DNA from: Rana temporaria
Taxonomy: Eukaryota; Chordata; Amphibia; Anura; Ranidae
Assembly: GCF_905171775.1 (NCBI RefSeq)
Contig: NC_053491.1
Location: forward strand, 403,210,838 to 403,274,837
Direction: 5' to 3'
DNA length: 64,000 nt
The notes beneath the pieces are model-generated. The model had not been told where the DNA came from. It ran no database searches and worked only from the letters and a program-made list of their open reading frames with translations. Both the position numbers and the translations under genes were made by a program. Shown one piece after another: positions 1 to 9,754 of the stretch (its first letter is position 1; every line of letters begins with the position of its first letter).

Positions 1-541
1 GGTAAAGAAGTCCAACATATCTAGTGACAGTGGAGTATTACTAGTCCCCTCGCAAGGTGGATGTACAGACACCATTGGAGTACGGAGCACAACAACACTT
101 TTTCACAAGGATTAGACTTTAAATTGCACTGTCATCATATTATGCACTATACTGTATATGTCACTTTCATTTTTCAATAATTTTTTATGTATTTTTTTAA
201 ATTGATTTCTTATTGATTTATTTGATGATATTCACTATTAAGACTGGTATGCCGTCATTCATGTATGCACTTCATATGCTGTTTTTATAGTTTATTGACA
301 GTATCAATTTATTTATTTTTATTCAATTGATCTGTTTAGTATAAGTCGGTTTATGGTTTAGTTATATACACAGAATATTACACCACAGGTATTTAGCACT
401 ATAACAGGTGGATGAGGCACTGTCTATTGCCAAGGTGTGATTGTCCAAGATTTATAGTATAAATTCTGGGCCTTGAATAGCTTTAGATGTAGTGCTCCCC
501 CCATAGGGGCCACTGGATTTTTTTCCCCAAACTCTTTCCTA
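1..541. other. AT-rich stretch, no gene seen
   Basis: AT-rich sequence without a long reading frame and without a terminal repeat I can pair. It contains many short T and A runs and a TTTATTGATTTATTTGATGAT-like stretch. The composition resembles the AT-rich 3' tails of the fold-back elements at 40.9 and 43.9 kb, but I could not find a hammerhead-like core here, so no family is assigned. Confidence 0.4.
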
Positions 542-665
542 TTAACCACTTAAGGACCGCCTCACGCCGATATACATCGGCAGAATCGCACAGCTGGGCA
601 CAAGCACGTACAGGTACGTTGCCCTTTAAGTGCCCAGCCGTAGGTCGCGTGTGTGCCACCGCAAG
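542..665. repeat. Truncated end of the TTAACCACTT family
   Basis: Begins TTAACCACTTAAGGACCGC and runs through a stretch containing GCACGTACAGGTACGTTGCC. The same terminal sequence opens the longer copies at 39842, 52460 and 62922. Only the first 120 bases or so are present, so this is a truncated copy. The TTAA plus inverted end fits a TTAA-targeting DNA transposon (piggyBac or Kolobok type); that class assignment is inference. Confidence 0.6.
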
Positions 666-804
666 ATTTGTTTAATCTCTGTTTATCAGCTTAGGCCAGT
701 CATTTCACTGGGTATATGTAAGGGCTTACAACCACGTTGAACCACTGCATTATGGACAGCTCCCGCTGAATGCGAACTCACCTAAAAATCAACCATGAAC
801 TTCC

Positions 805-1133
805 CTCTTATTATTATTATTATTATTTAGGTACTTATATAGGGCGCTTTACATATACAATGTACATTCACATCAGTCCCTACCCTCAAGGAGCTTTAAA
901 TCTAAGGTCCTTAACTCACATTCATATACTAGGGCCAATTTTAGGCAGAAGCCAATTAACCTACCAGCATGTCTATTCGAGGGTGGAAGGAAACCAGAGT
1001 ACCCGGAGGAAACCCACGCATGCACAGGGAGAACATGCAAACTCCAGGCAGGTAGTGTTGTGGTTGGGATTCGAACCAGCAACCCTTTTTACTGCAAGGC
1101 GAGAATGCTACTCACTACACCACTGTGTTGCCC
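805..1133 (-). repeat. tRNA-derived SINE, minus strand
   Basis: Read on the minus strand it starts at about 1133 with a tRNA-like head. The B box GGTTCGAATCCC lies at 1066-1077 and an A-box-like sequence at 1107-1123. A core with TTTGCATGTTCTCCC and GGGTTTCCTCCGGGTACTC follows, a core shared by many fish and amphibian SINEs. The 3' end has GCGCCCTATATAAGTACC followed by (AAT)n. Minus-strand frames across it are not genes. The tail resembles the 3' end of the LINE at 60.4 kb. Confidence 0.8.
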
Positions 1134-1225
1134 AAATATATGTATAATCAATGCATAAAAGTGTTTAAAAGGCACTTGCTGATTTTTTTTTTAGAAAATA
1201 CACTTACCATACCTCCAGCTTACAG

Positions 1226-1453
1226 CTATGGCATGTAGACGAATATGATGTCATAACCCTTCTGAGTCTTATGAGAAGATGCTCTTGCACTGTGCTGGAA
1301 TTTGCAAGATTTTAGATACTCAGCATTCCCAGGATCTCGCTGGAACATAGCAATGTCACCATCTCTGGAGTAGAATGTATTTTGTGGTGTGGCTGTAGGG
1401 TAGTAGTGCCTTTTACTGTGAACTCCTCTGTAAGTTTTTATAATTTTTTCCTC
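1226..1453 (-). CDS. Candidate 3'-terminal host exon, unknown protein
   Basis: An open minus-strand frame of about 75 codons ends at a stop at 1226-1228. A TAA lies in frame just upstream of the open part, so the frame is not a whole gene. It would need a splice acceptor; CAG at about 1454-1456 or another CAG near 1437 could serve, but the pyrimidine tracts are weak. The translation is of mixed, globular-looking composition (motifs such as SRDGDIAMFQRDPGN and YDIIFVYMP at the end) rather than repeat-like, and the DNA has no terminal repeats. I do not recognise the family. It could be a real last exon, a decayed pseudogene or chance. No poly(A) signal is obvious downstream. Confidence 0.2.
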   Translation of the reverse strand, partial: EEKIIKTYRGVHSKRHYYPTATPQNTFYSRDGDIAMFQRDPGNAEYLKSCKFQHSARASSHKTQKGYDIIFVYMP

Positions 1454-1703
1454 TGAGTTAAAGTGCACATGTGCCCAGCCAATAGATACATATTACTAGC
1501 AAGTGGTAAAAGAGCTTTAAAATAAGCTACCCCTGACTGCTTGGACTTGTACAGTAATTAATTCTCAAAGTTCTCAAAAAACAACACAGTTGGGTTTAAG
1601 TCCATTTCGGATGCCCCGTACACACGGTCGCTTTATGTGATGTAAAAAAACAACGTTTTTAAAAACGTCATTTTAAATGACCGTGTGTGGGGAAAACGTT
1701 GTT

Positions 1704-1811
1704 TTCTGGTGCCTCCATGGCAGCATACCTGTGACAAGCTCCGCCTTGGCTCCTCCCTCAGGACTAGTGAATATTATAAAAGAGTTGGTTAGCACCGCCC
1801 CCACATTCTCC
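1704..1811 (+). repeat. DIRS left inverted terminal repeat with TATA-like box
   Basis: From CTGGTGCCTCCATGGCAGC to CGCCCCCACATTCTCC. It is inverted at 7394-7503 with few mismatches; the right copy has TGGATAGCACC where the left has the equivalent of TGGAGGCACC. TATTATAAAA at 1772-1781 could be a TATA box for the element's transcript; that role is inference. Confidence 0.85.
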
Positions 1812-2558
1812 TTTTTTTCCTCATACCTCATGGCAGTGAATACTGGTCGATCATCCTACCTTCTGCATTCGGCAGCGTCCATCCGGGTTCAAGCCTCTCC
1901 CGGATGCGGTCCCTTCTCTTGGGCAGCTAAACGCGCTAATAAGGTTGGGAGTCCCTTCTGTAGGATCTTTTGGGACAGGCAGTTTGTCTCTTAACTAAGA
2001 GCTCTATCTGCAGTGTATCTCTCAGGCATCTGGCTCCCCATGGTAACGGAGGCAGCAGCTAATCCTTTCATTTATTTATTTTTTATTTTTTTTTCCTCCT
2101 TTCCTAAACTCCATTCTGGCATCCTTTCTTTTCCCTGCAATCCCATGGCTCACCTGCGGTCCCCCTCGTTTTTCCCCTGTGTTTCCCTCGCCTGCCCCTG
2201 TCATCCCTCACTTTCCCTATCGTCTCCTGGCCCTTTAGGGGTCGCGCGCGTCACCCCCAGCCGTTTTGTATGGCTGGGGGCGTCCTTTGCTGCATTCGAC
2301 GCTGGCGCCGACGGCCGGGACTTCCGGGTCCTAGAGCCGCCGGTTCGCGCATGTGCAGTACGCCCGGAGGCTCCGGCGGCCATCTTGGAATAGGGAAAAA
2401 CATAGAATTTTTGCCCTTTCTCTAAAAGTTCAGGGCAGAGGCGTTCCTCTGTCCACCTGAACCCTTTTATAACTCCCTGGCTACCTCACTAAGATGCCTG
2501 AGGCTGTCCAGGGAGAACCAGGGTACTGAGAGCTCCAGGGCAAAAGACCTGTTTCTAC

Positions 2559-2719
2559 AGGTAAAAAAAAAAAAAAAAGGGGGAGATTTATTACAAAAAA
2601 AAAAAAAGAAAACATAAGATCATTTTTTCTATTAAAAAAAAAAAACAATAACACTTAGGAATGTGTCAGTTTAGCCGGGTTAGGTTATGGCGTTTAACCT
2701 TTTCCTGTTCTTTCCTTAG
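2559..2719 (+). other. Candidate 5' UTR intron of the DIRS transcript
   Basis: A donor-like CTACAG|GTAAAAA at about 2559 and a strong acceptor TTCTTTCCTTAG ending near 2719 bracket an A-rich stretch. The next ATG (2746) follows directly. Seen from consensus splice signals only. Confidence 0.35.
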
Positions 2720-2745
2720 CTGCTTCCTCCGCTAATCCACCTAAC

Positions 2746-4293
2746 ATGAGCCATTCGCCGTCCATACAAGATCCTACTCTACAATTAAGGTAAGGGCCTA
2801 CGTCCAGGTAAGTTTACAAAAAAAAAAAAAAAGAGTGCACTAAGGCGCATACTCTTATGTATTGCAGCCCTGTACGCCAGAAGACGTCTAAGAAGACATC
2901 AAGGCGTCATGAAGACTCTGACTCAAGCCACAGCAGGGGAAGGTCTTCCAGGCGAGGAGACCATGAGAGTGGCAAGAAGTCTTTGGCCAAAAAGCGCCAT
3001 CACTCGCGCTCCCCGAGACCCAGATCTCCAAAGTGTCAGGCCTGTGGAGCTACCCCTCTTCCACATAAACGGATCTGTCAAGATTGCATGAGGGACTATG
3101 CGGCGGACAGAGAGTCCGAGGGCATGCAAGTGGCGGACCTGCTTAAGAAAGCAATAAAAGATTCCTTTGCAGAATTAGTGGCCTCAATGCCATCGCAACC
3201 GGTGGTTCCTCTCCAGGAGCAGTCGGCGGGGGAGGCCATTCCCGGACCGTCCACTAGCGGAATTCCTCGACCGACACCTGCCTCATCCTCTAAACATCAG
3301 GAGGAGGATGACGCCTCAGGGGATTCCTCGGATGACCAGGATGTCTCCGGCTTTGCCTTTTCCATGGTCCAGCCCTATGTGCAGGCAGTGAAACAGGCAA
3401 TTGGTTGGGAGGAGACTGAGACAGAAGTCAAGAAGTCTAAGGCATACTTCCCCTTTCTCAAGCGCCAGATTTCCTTTTTCCCTCTCATGGACGAGATTAA
3501 GGGTGTGATTGAGGAAGAATGGGGAAAGACCGAAAAAAGATTCTCCCTTAACCGCCTGGGGAAACTATATCCTCTATCGGAAGCAGACTCTGTAATGCTC
3601 GAGGCCCCTCCAGTGGTCGATGCAGCTGTGGTAAGGTTAGCGAAAAACTTTACGCTGCCTATGGAAGATTCAACATCATTCAAGGATCCACTGGATAGAA
3701 GAATGGATCTTGACCTCAAAAAAGCCTACCAGATGGCGGGCAATGCCTGCAAGCCCGCGGTTGCTTTAACATCAGTGTCCAACGCGCTACGCGTTTGGAC
3801 AGAGAATATAGAGTCGGCAATCCGGCAGGATGTCCCAAAGGAAGACATTATTAAGGCCTTAGATGAGCTAAAACTCTCTGCAGACTTTATTGGGGAAGCT
3901 GCCATCGATTCAGTTCGATGCTCCGCAAGGGCAATGCTCCACACAGTAATGGCCAAACGGGCCTTGTGGCTAAAACCATGGTCAGCAGATATTGCATCGA
4001 AACAGAATTGGTGCAAAATACCATTTGATGGAAAAGCCCTATTTGGGGAGAAGTTGGATAAAGCCATATCTCGCGTTACTGGCGGGAAGTCGGGCCTGTT
4101 GCCCCAGGACAGGCGATCCAAGCGCTTCAGAACATTCACACCCAGATTCCAATATTCTAAGAACAAGGACTACAGACAGTCCAGGCAAGGAAGAGGCTTT
4201 AGGCAAAATTGGAAAAGCACGCAGTCCACCTTCCTCAAGAACCGTAGACAGGGATCCGTGCCTACTCCGCAGGATTCTGCTAAGTCCTTTTGA
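2746..4293 (+). CDS. DIRS gag-like protein (ORF1), probably two exons
   Basis: The main open frame (2857-4293, 478 codons) starts with an Arg/Ser/Lys-rich stretch. It then has a CX2C-X10-CX2C cysteine cluster (Cys60, 63, 74 and 77 counted from the ATG at 2857), an acidic region, a long globular domain and a basic C-terminus. This fits a nucleic-acid-binding gag-like ORF1 of DIRS elements. An upstream ATG at 2746 opens 14 codons that end at AAG|GTAAGG (donor GT at 2790). An acceptor TATTGCAG ends at 2867. Removing 2790-2867 joins the two parts in frame, in phase 2. I therefore favour the spliced start at 2746, with the ATG at 2857 as the alternative. The frame is intact to TGA at 4291-4293. 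The RT frame overlaps its 3' end. Confidence 0.75.
2790..2867 (+). other. Candidate spliceosomal intron in DIRS gag
   Basis: Donor AAG|GTAAGG, acceptor TATTGCAG|CCC, 78 bases, with a poly(A) stretch inside. Splicing keeps the frame open, whereas read-through from the ATG at 2746 meets TAA within a few codons of the donor. A second donor-like CAG|GTAAGT lies at about 2807 but would leave that stop in place. Confidence 0.5.
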
Positions 4294-6097
4294 CGCCGAA
4301 CCATCCCAATCGATTCCGGTGGGGGCCAGACTCCAACGCTTCTCGAAAATCTGGGAGCAAAGGTGCAGGGATCCCTGGGTAATTTCCACTGTAAAATACG
4401 GGCACTTCTGGACGTTTCTAGACAAACCCCCCAAAGACTTCTTCTCTCCAACAAGGGTGTCAAGGTCCCCTCAAAAAGCGGAGGCTCTACAGCAGTTTCT
4501 TCTCTCCTTACAGGAACAGCAGGCAGTAATCCCAGTACCTCCATCAGAAAGATTTACAGGTTTTTACTCCACCCTGTTTCTCGTCCCCCAAAAAAACGGA
4601 GGTTGGAGACCTGTCATAGACCTAAAGAGGCTAAATTGTTACATTTTCCTAGAACGATTCAAGATGGAGTGACTACAAACAATCGTCCGTGTAATCCAAC
4701 CAGGGGACTGGATGTAATCAATAGACTTACGGGATGCTTACCTGCATATACCCATACTCCCCTCTTTCCAGAAGTATCTGAGGTTTGCAGTAGGCCCGGT
4801 ACATCTTCAATTTCGCAGTCTCCCGTTTGGCCTCTGCACATCACCGAGAGTCTTCACAAAGACACTGATTGCCATGATAGCCCCTCTAAGGGAACAGGGG
4901 CTTCGAGTATACCATTATTTGGACGACCTTCTTCTCCTGGCGAGCAATCCAGCCCAATTGATGGAACACAGGGAAGTTCTTCTGACGACGCTAGTAGACT
5001 TTGGATGGAAGATAAACCAGGAGAAGAGTCACCTGTCTCCAACCCAGGAAATGATTTATCTGGGTGCACTGTTCAACACAGAGAATGGTACAGTGTCCCT
5101 TCCACCTCAGAAAGTGGTGTCTATTATTCAGCAGATGAAGAGTGTGAGTGCGAGACTCCATCTGACCGCCTCAAAATGTCTGAGTCTGATAGGCCGGATG
5201 TCGTCATGTATCCCCATGGTCCCTTGGGCCCATTGGCATTTGAGATATTTCCAACTGGAATTCTTGAGGCAGTGGAACAAACGATATCTATCTCAACCTA
5301 TACATCTGACGACCCTGATGCTCAGAAGTCTTCATTGGTGGATGAAGAAACACACGCTGATGAAATCACGTCCACTAGGGCATGTAAACTGGATCACAAT
5401 TACCACCGATGCCAGTTCAGCAGGTTGGGGAGCACACTGCAACCAGATCTCAGTGCAGGGGAGATGGTCCTTCCGTGTGAAGGGGTTGGTGTCAAATATC
5501 CTGGAGATCCGGGCAGCCTACCGTGCATTACTAGCCCTAGAATTCGAGATCACAGGGAGACCAGTCCTCCTACGGATAGACAACAAAGCCGCTGTATCTT
5601 ATATACACCGTCAAGGAGGGACGCACAGCAGGTCCCTACTGAGGGAGGTGGAGCCCATTATCCTCTGGGCGGAAAGAAACCTAAAGGACCTAAGGGCAAT
5701 CTACCTACCCGGTCATCTCAACTCAAGAGCCGACCTCCTATCTCGCAGGTTCATAGATGCCAACGAGTGGTCTCTACACCCAAGAATCTTCAACTGGATA
5801 GTGAGCCAGTGGGGGCTCCCCGAACTGGACCTATTTGCAACTGCATGCAATTCCAAGCTTCCAAGGTTCATCTCGAGGCTCCCACATCCCCAAGCAGAAG
5901 CAATAGATGCTCTCTCAGCCCCATGGTCATGCAATCTGGCCTATGCATTCCCTTCACGGCCTCTCATTCCAAAACTCCTGGCGAGGATCATGATAGAGTC
6001 CACAACAGTAATAACGGTTCTACCATACTGGCCGAGACGCCCTTGGTTTCCTACGGCAATGTACCTGAGTACTCAGTCGCCGGTCAAGGTTCCGTGA
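3992..6097 (+). pseudogene. DIRS reverse transcriptase / RNase H, two nonsense codons
   Basis: One forward frame carries the polymerase. LVPQKNGGWRPVIDLKRLN lies before the breaks, IDLRDAYLHIP (first catalytic Asp) just after them, and the YLDD catalytic box at 4916-4927. RNase H follows with TDAS...GWG, a Glu-containing helix, DNKAAV and HLNSRADLLSRR. The C-terminal part (LPELDLFATACNSK, YAFP...LIPKLLARI) is the DIRS-type extension. In-frame TGA at 4670-4672 and TAA at 4715-4717 interrupt it between the first conserved RT blocks. The true start is unclear; the frame is open upstream to 3992 and overlaps gag by about 300 bases. The overlapping 600-codon frame at 4363-6165 is a shadow. The recombinase begins 22 bases after the stop. 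Confidence 0.9.
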
Positions 6098-6119
6098 TAC
6101 CCTTCCGCCTCACTCAGGG

Positions 6120-7199
6120 ATGTCACACCCATCCAGATCCAGGCAGGCTGAACCTTCACATCTGACTGCTGAAAGGCAAAGGTTTGAATCACTAGGATGT
6201 TCCAACGAGGTTATCGCAACCCTTCTCAGGGCTAGAAAGCCTTCCACAAACATTATATACGATAGGGTGTGGAACAAGTTCAAGGCCTTCATGATTAGCA
6301 GAAGCTGCGATCCAGATTCTCCATCATCCTCGCAAATGCTTGAATTTTTGCAGGCAGGCCTGGATATGGGTCTTGCTCTGAGTACATTAAAAGTACAGGT
6401 AGCAGCAATTTCAACAGCAACCAGCAGAAGGTGGGCAGAGGAGCCATTAATAATCCAATTTTTTAAGGCCGTCAGAAAGATCCGACCGCCAACTAAACAG
6501 GCTTTTCCCACCTGGGACCTCGCTATCATCCTAGAGTCCTTAGCCAGTCCACCTTTTGCTCCTTCGGACTCGGCATCCCTTTGGAATTTAACCTTGAAGC
6601 TTACCTTCTTGATAGCCATAACCTCTGGCAGACGGGTTTCAGAGCTCCAAGCTCTGGGGGCGGATGATAACCATATCATATTCTACCATGACAGAGTGGA
6701 ACTGAGAACAGTACGAGGGTTTATGCCCAAGGTCACATCATCTTTGGCCATGTCGGAACCCTGGGCTCTCCCAACGTTTCTAGAACAGGAATCAGGTTCT
6801 CTTCATGAACTGGACATTGCCTCCACCCTGAAATGCTATCTCAGGGTCACGGCATCTTTCAGAGACTCTACCAGGTTGCTCATAATTCCCTGGGGGAAGA
6901 ACAAAGGCAAGGAGGCGTCAGCAAGAACAATTGCCTCATGGATTGTTAAGCTTATCCACAAGGCATACAGGGCAAAGGGTCTGGACCCCCCTTTGATGGT
7001 CAGGGCGCACTCCACTAGGGCGGTCTCTGCCTCTTGGGTGGCAAGAGCGAACGTGGCAATCGAAACTATTTGTAGGGCAGCGACCTGGTCATCCCAACAT
7101 ACTTTTCTGAAGCATTACCGAGTAGACCCAGGAGCTCTCTCATCGGTAGAATTCGGCAGACAGGCGATCAAATCAGCCGTTGCTTCCTCTAATTATTGA
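6120..7199 (+). CDS. DIRS tyrosine recombinase, intact
   Basis: A 359-residue protein that would integrate the circular DIRS cDNA. The N-terminal half is a core-binding, SAM-like helical domain (about residues 10-130). The catalytic half shows SGRRVSEL (Arg172), HSTR (His297, Arg300), ATW (Trp323) and the nucleophile in LKHYRVD (Tyr333). All the usual recombinase residues I can identify are present, and the length is normal for DIRS. The ATG at 6120 lies just after the RT stop. The 3' part of the gene is duplicated at 8701-9754. This ORF is the best candidate in the window for a protein still able to act, supplied either to its own element or in trans. Confidence 0.9.
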   Translation: MSHPSRSRQAEPSHLTAERQRFESLGCSNEVIATLLRARKPSTNIIYDRVWNKFKAFMISRSCDPDSPSSSQMLEFLQAGLDMGLALSTLKVQVAAISTATSRRWAEEPLIIQFFKAVRKIRPPTKQAFPTWDLAIILESLASPPFAPSDSASLWNLTLKLTFLIAITSGRRVSELQALGADDNHIIFYHDRVELRTVRGFMPKVTSSLAMSEPWALPTFLEQESGSLHELDIASTLKCYLRVTASFRDSTRLLIIPWGKNKGKEASARTIASWIVKLIHKAYRAKGLDPPLMVRAHSTRAVSASWVARANVAIETICRAATWSSQHTFLKHYRVDPGALSSVEFGRQAIKSAVASSNY

Positions 7200-7274
7200 T
7201 AATAATAATAATAATTCCTTTGAAATAAACCTCCTAAGCATCATCCCACCCGTCTCAGCTAGTTATTTGTCACA

Positions 7275-7370
7275 GGTATGCTGCCATGGAGGCACCAGGA
7301 AAACGGAAAATTGTATCATACTTACCAGTAATTTTCCTTTCCTGGTGCCTATCCATGGCAGCATACAATC
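7275..7370 (+). repeat. DIRS internal complementary region
   Basis: Contains, back to back, the complement of the left end (GGTATGCTGCCATGGAGGC ACCAGG) and of the right end (CTTACCAGTAATTTTCC...GGTGCCTATCCATGG). In DIRS elements this region templates completion of the ends and formation of the circle. It records the end-to-end junction and so helps to place the two termini. Confidence 0.8.
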
Positions 7371-7393
7371 CCACCCTCGGTATTCTATATTAC

Positions 7394-7536
7394 GGAGAAT
7401 GTGGGGGCGGTGCTAACCAACTCTTTTATAATATTCACTAGTCCTGAGGGAGGAGCCAAGGCGGAGCTTGTCACAGGTATGCTGCCATGGATAGCACCAG
7501 GAAAGGAAAATTACTGGTAAGTATGATACAATTTTC
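7394..7536 (-). repeat. DIRS right inverted terminal repeat
   Basis: Inverted copy of 1704-1811, then a short terminal extension ending near ACAATTTTC. The extension contains TACTGGTAAGTATG, a good splice-donor-like sequence pointing into the flank. The same block recurs at 9949-10091. Confidence 0.85.
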
Positions 7537-7906
7537 GGTTTTTATGTCTTCTGAAAAACGAAAAAAAAAATTTAAGCATGCTTCAATTTTTTTGTGTCGT
7601 TTTTCCCAAACGTCGTTTTTTGTGTCATAAAAAATGACCGTGTGTAGGCTAAAACGACGTTTAAAACAACGTTTTTAAACCCGCGCATGCTCAGAAGCAA
7701 GTTAGGACGCGAGTTTGAATGGAACAGAGTGCCGTCGTTTTACGTGCTGAACGTAACCGCGCTTTGCTAGAGCTTTTGGAAAAAACTATGGTGTGTATGC
7801 TACATCGTTTTTGAAAATGAAGTTTGAAAAACGTTGTTTTTTTTCATCACATAAAACGTAGTTTTTTTTTTTATCACAAAAAACGACCGTCTGCAAGCGG
7901 CATTAC

Positions 7907-8478
7907 AGCTTAGAAATGCCTGCTGTGTGTTTACATTAGAAGGCTAGAAGCCCGTCAAGATTCTGCTGCCTTCTGTGCCTGTGTGATGAATTTCTCCACA
8001 ATGCCTATAGCAACAGAGGTGAATGGACTTGTTTTAAAGTTCTTGTAGTGCTTGCTCAGAATAAACAATACAATTTTTTTGGTGTAAATAGTCTAGGCAC
8101 TGGCTCACTTTAAATACGCTCAAACCTCTGGTGGCAGATCTCAACCATGCACTGCATTCAAGCCAGCCTAAACATTTATTTTAAGTGGATTTAGTAGTCA
8201 AAAAAGAGGGAAAATAAGTCCTAAAGCAAGAATTTTAAAAAAAAAGTATGAAATAAATATTTGGAAGCTGTGATTATTTCTGCAGAAATGACTCACAGGG
8301 AGCACACATTTTTGCACTGTGTTCTATTTTTTCCAGCCTGGTAAATTACGAAAATAAATATTAACTGTGCATTCAAATTTGCAAAAACATTGTTGATGTT
8401 TTTCCCTGCAGAGGTTGTGTTAATTTCTTTTCACTATAAAAAAAAATCAACAAAACTTAATTTGACCGGGTGGCAGAT
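7907..8478. other. Low-copy flank, no gene seen
   Basis: AT-rich flank to the right of the MITE, present twice because of the tandem duplication (again at 10462-11033). No terminal repeats or convincing long frames are visible. Confidence 0.5.
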
Positions 8479-8616
8479 ATGCAGACATGTACATATGTTG
8501 TATGCATAATAGTCATTGCCATTACATCGGCTGTAGAAAATTCAGATTTAACGAGAGGTATCGAATTGGTGAATCTGACCAAATCCTACAGGACATCCTC
8601 TGTGAAGTCACCCTGA
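8479..8616 (+). CDS. Short ORF with signal-peptide-like start
   Basis: A 45-codon frame, ATG at 8479 and TGA at 8614-8616. The N-terminus is MQTCTYVVCIIVIAITSA, hydrophobic and ending in small residues, followed by a polar stretch (VENSDLTRG...). That looks like a secretory signal plus a short mature peptide or the first exon of a secreted protein. I do not recognise it. It is duplicated at 11034-11171 with one visible amino-acid change (Ser to Pro). It may be chance; no promoter was identified. Confidence 0.15.
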   Translation: MQTCTYVVCIIVIAITSAVENSDLTRGIELVNLTKSYRTSSVKSP

Positions 8617-8626
8617 GCATATACAG

Positions 8627-9475
8627 TTGCTATGGCAAAGGGCTAAATTTTCCTTGAATGTCATCAGCTCCCAGCAGTTACCAAAAATAATCTCCGCAAA
8701 GGCTGAACCTTCACATCTGACTGCTGAAAGGCAAAGGTTTGAATCACTAGGATGTTCCAACGAGGTTATCGCAACCCTTCTCAGGGCTAGAAAGCCTTCC
8801 ACAAACATTATATACGATAGGGTGTGGAACAAGTTCAAGGCCTTCATGATTAGCAGAAGCTGCGATCCAGATTCTCCATCATCCTCGCAAATGCTTGAAT
8901 TTTTGCAGGCAGGCCTGGATATGGGTCTTGCTCTGAGTACATTAAAAGTACAGGTAGCAGCAATTTCAACAGCAACCAGCAGAAGGTGGGCAGAGGAGCC
9001 ATTAATAATCCAATTTTTTAAGGCCGTCAGAAAGATCCGACCGCCAACTAAACAGGCTTTTCCCACCTGGGACCTCGCTATCATCTTAGAGTCCTTAGCC
9101 AGTCCACCTTTTGCTCCTTCGGACTCGGCATCACTTTGGAATTTAACCTTGAAGCTTACCTTCTTGATAGCCATAACCTCTGGCAGACGGGTTTCAGAGC
9201 TCCAAGCTCTGGGGGCGGATGATAACCATATCATATTCTACCATGACAGAGTGGAACTGAGAACAGTACGAGGGTTTATGCCCAAGGTCACATCATCTTT
9301 GGCCATGTCGGAACCCTGGGCTCTCCCAACGTTTCTAGAACAGGAATCAGGTTCTCTTCATGAACTGGACATTGCCTCCACCCTGAAATGCTATCTCAGG
9401 GTCACGGCATCTTTCAGAGACTCTACCAGGTTGCTCATAATTCCCTGGGGGAAGAACAAAGGCAAGGAGGCGTAA
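8627..9475 (+). pseudogene. Chimeric, truncated tyrosine recombinase created by duplication
   Basis: The first 25 or so codons come from host flank (ATG at 8627). The frame then passes through the duplication joint at 8701 into the recombinase, in frame. It stops at TAA 9473-9475, where the left copy has TCA (Ser267). The stop removes HSTR and the catalytic tyrosine, so the product cannot recombine DNA. It retains the N-terminal DNA-binding half and Arg172. The remaining frame continues open at 9548-9754. Confidence 0.85.
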
Positions 9476-9754
9476 GCAAGAACAATTGCCTCATGGATTG
9501 TTAAGCTTATCCACAAGGCATACAGGGCAAAGGGTCTGGACCCCCCTTTGATGGTCAGGGCGCACTCCACTAGGGCGGTCTCTGCCTCTTGGGTGGCAAG
9601 AGCGAACGTGGCAATCGAAACTATTTGTAGGGCAGCGACCTGGTCATCCCAACATACTTTTCTGAAGCATTACCGAGTAGACCCAGGAGCTCTCTCATCG
9701 GTAGAATTCGGCAGACAGGCGATCAAATCAGCCGTTGCTTCCTCTAATTATTGA
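9476..9754 (+). pseudogene. Recombinase C-terminal remnant after the stop
   Basis: Same frame as the truncated copy. It contains the HSTR box, ATW and the LKHYRVD tyrosine, identical to the intact gene. It is not expected to be translated without read-through. Confidence 0.85.

Larger units (their letters stand above)
1701..7536 (+). mobile_element. DIRS-like tyrosine-recombinase retrotransposon
   Basis: The whole element has the DIRS plan. A left terminal repeat (about 1704-1811) is matched in inverted orientation by 7394-7503. An internal complementary region at 7275-7370 contains both ends joined. Three reading frames on the plus strand encode gag-like, RT/RNase H and tyrosine recombinase proteins. 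The trinucleotide GTT borders both ends (left ...AACGTT, right GGTTTTT...), and there is no longer target duplication, as expected of recombinase-mediated integration. The RT frame has two stops, so this copy is not autonomous, though gag and recombinase are open. Edges are estimated from the junction preserved in the internal complementary region. Confidence 0.9.
1612..7902. mobile_element. MITE split by the DIRS insertion
   Basis: The left part (1612-1700) begins TGCCCCGTACACACGGTCG and the right part (7537-7902) ends CGACCGTCTGCAAGCGGCA, an imperfect terminal inverted repeat. Both parts are rich in AACGTCGTTTT and AAAACGACGTT-like palindromic pieces. The DIRS element lies between them, so the MITE was there first. 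The right part is repeated at 10092-10457 in the tandem duplication. Related ends (CCCCGTACACACG / CGTGTGTACGCGGC) appear at 12.6, 13.5 and 16.4 kb. I cannot assign a superfamily. Confidence 0.6.
6146..8700 (+). repeat. Tandem duplication, left unit (2,555 bp)
   Basis: Every base of 6146-8700 lines up with 8701-11255 at a constant offset of 2,555. I counted by eye about a dozen single-base differences and no net length change. The unit starts inside the recombinase gene and ends in flanking host DNA. The breakpoints share AG at the two ends (6145-6146 and 11255-11256), consistent with microhomology-mediated joining. Confidence 0.95.

Noticed and set aside
1060..1133. tRNA gene
   Set aside because: A and B boxes belong to a SINE head with a SINE core and (AAT)n tail; no proper cloverleaf seen.
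4363..6165. 600-codon frame in DIRS
   Set aside because: Out-of-frame shadow of the RT/RNase H frame, which carries all conserved motifs.
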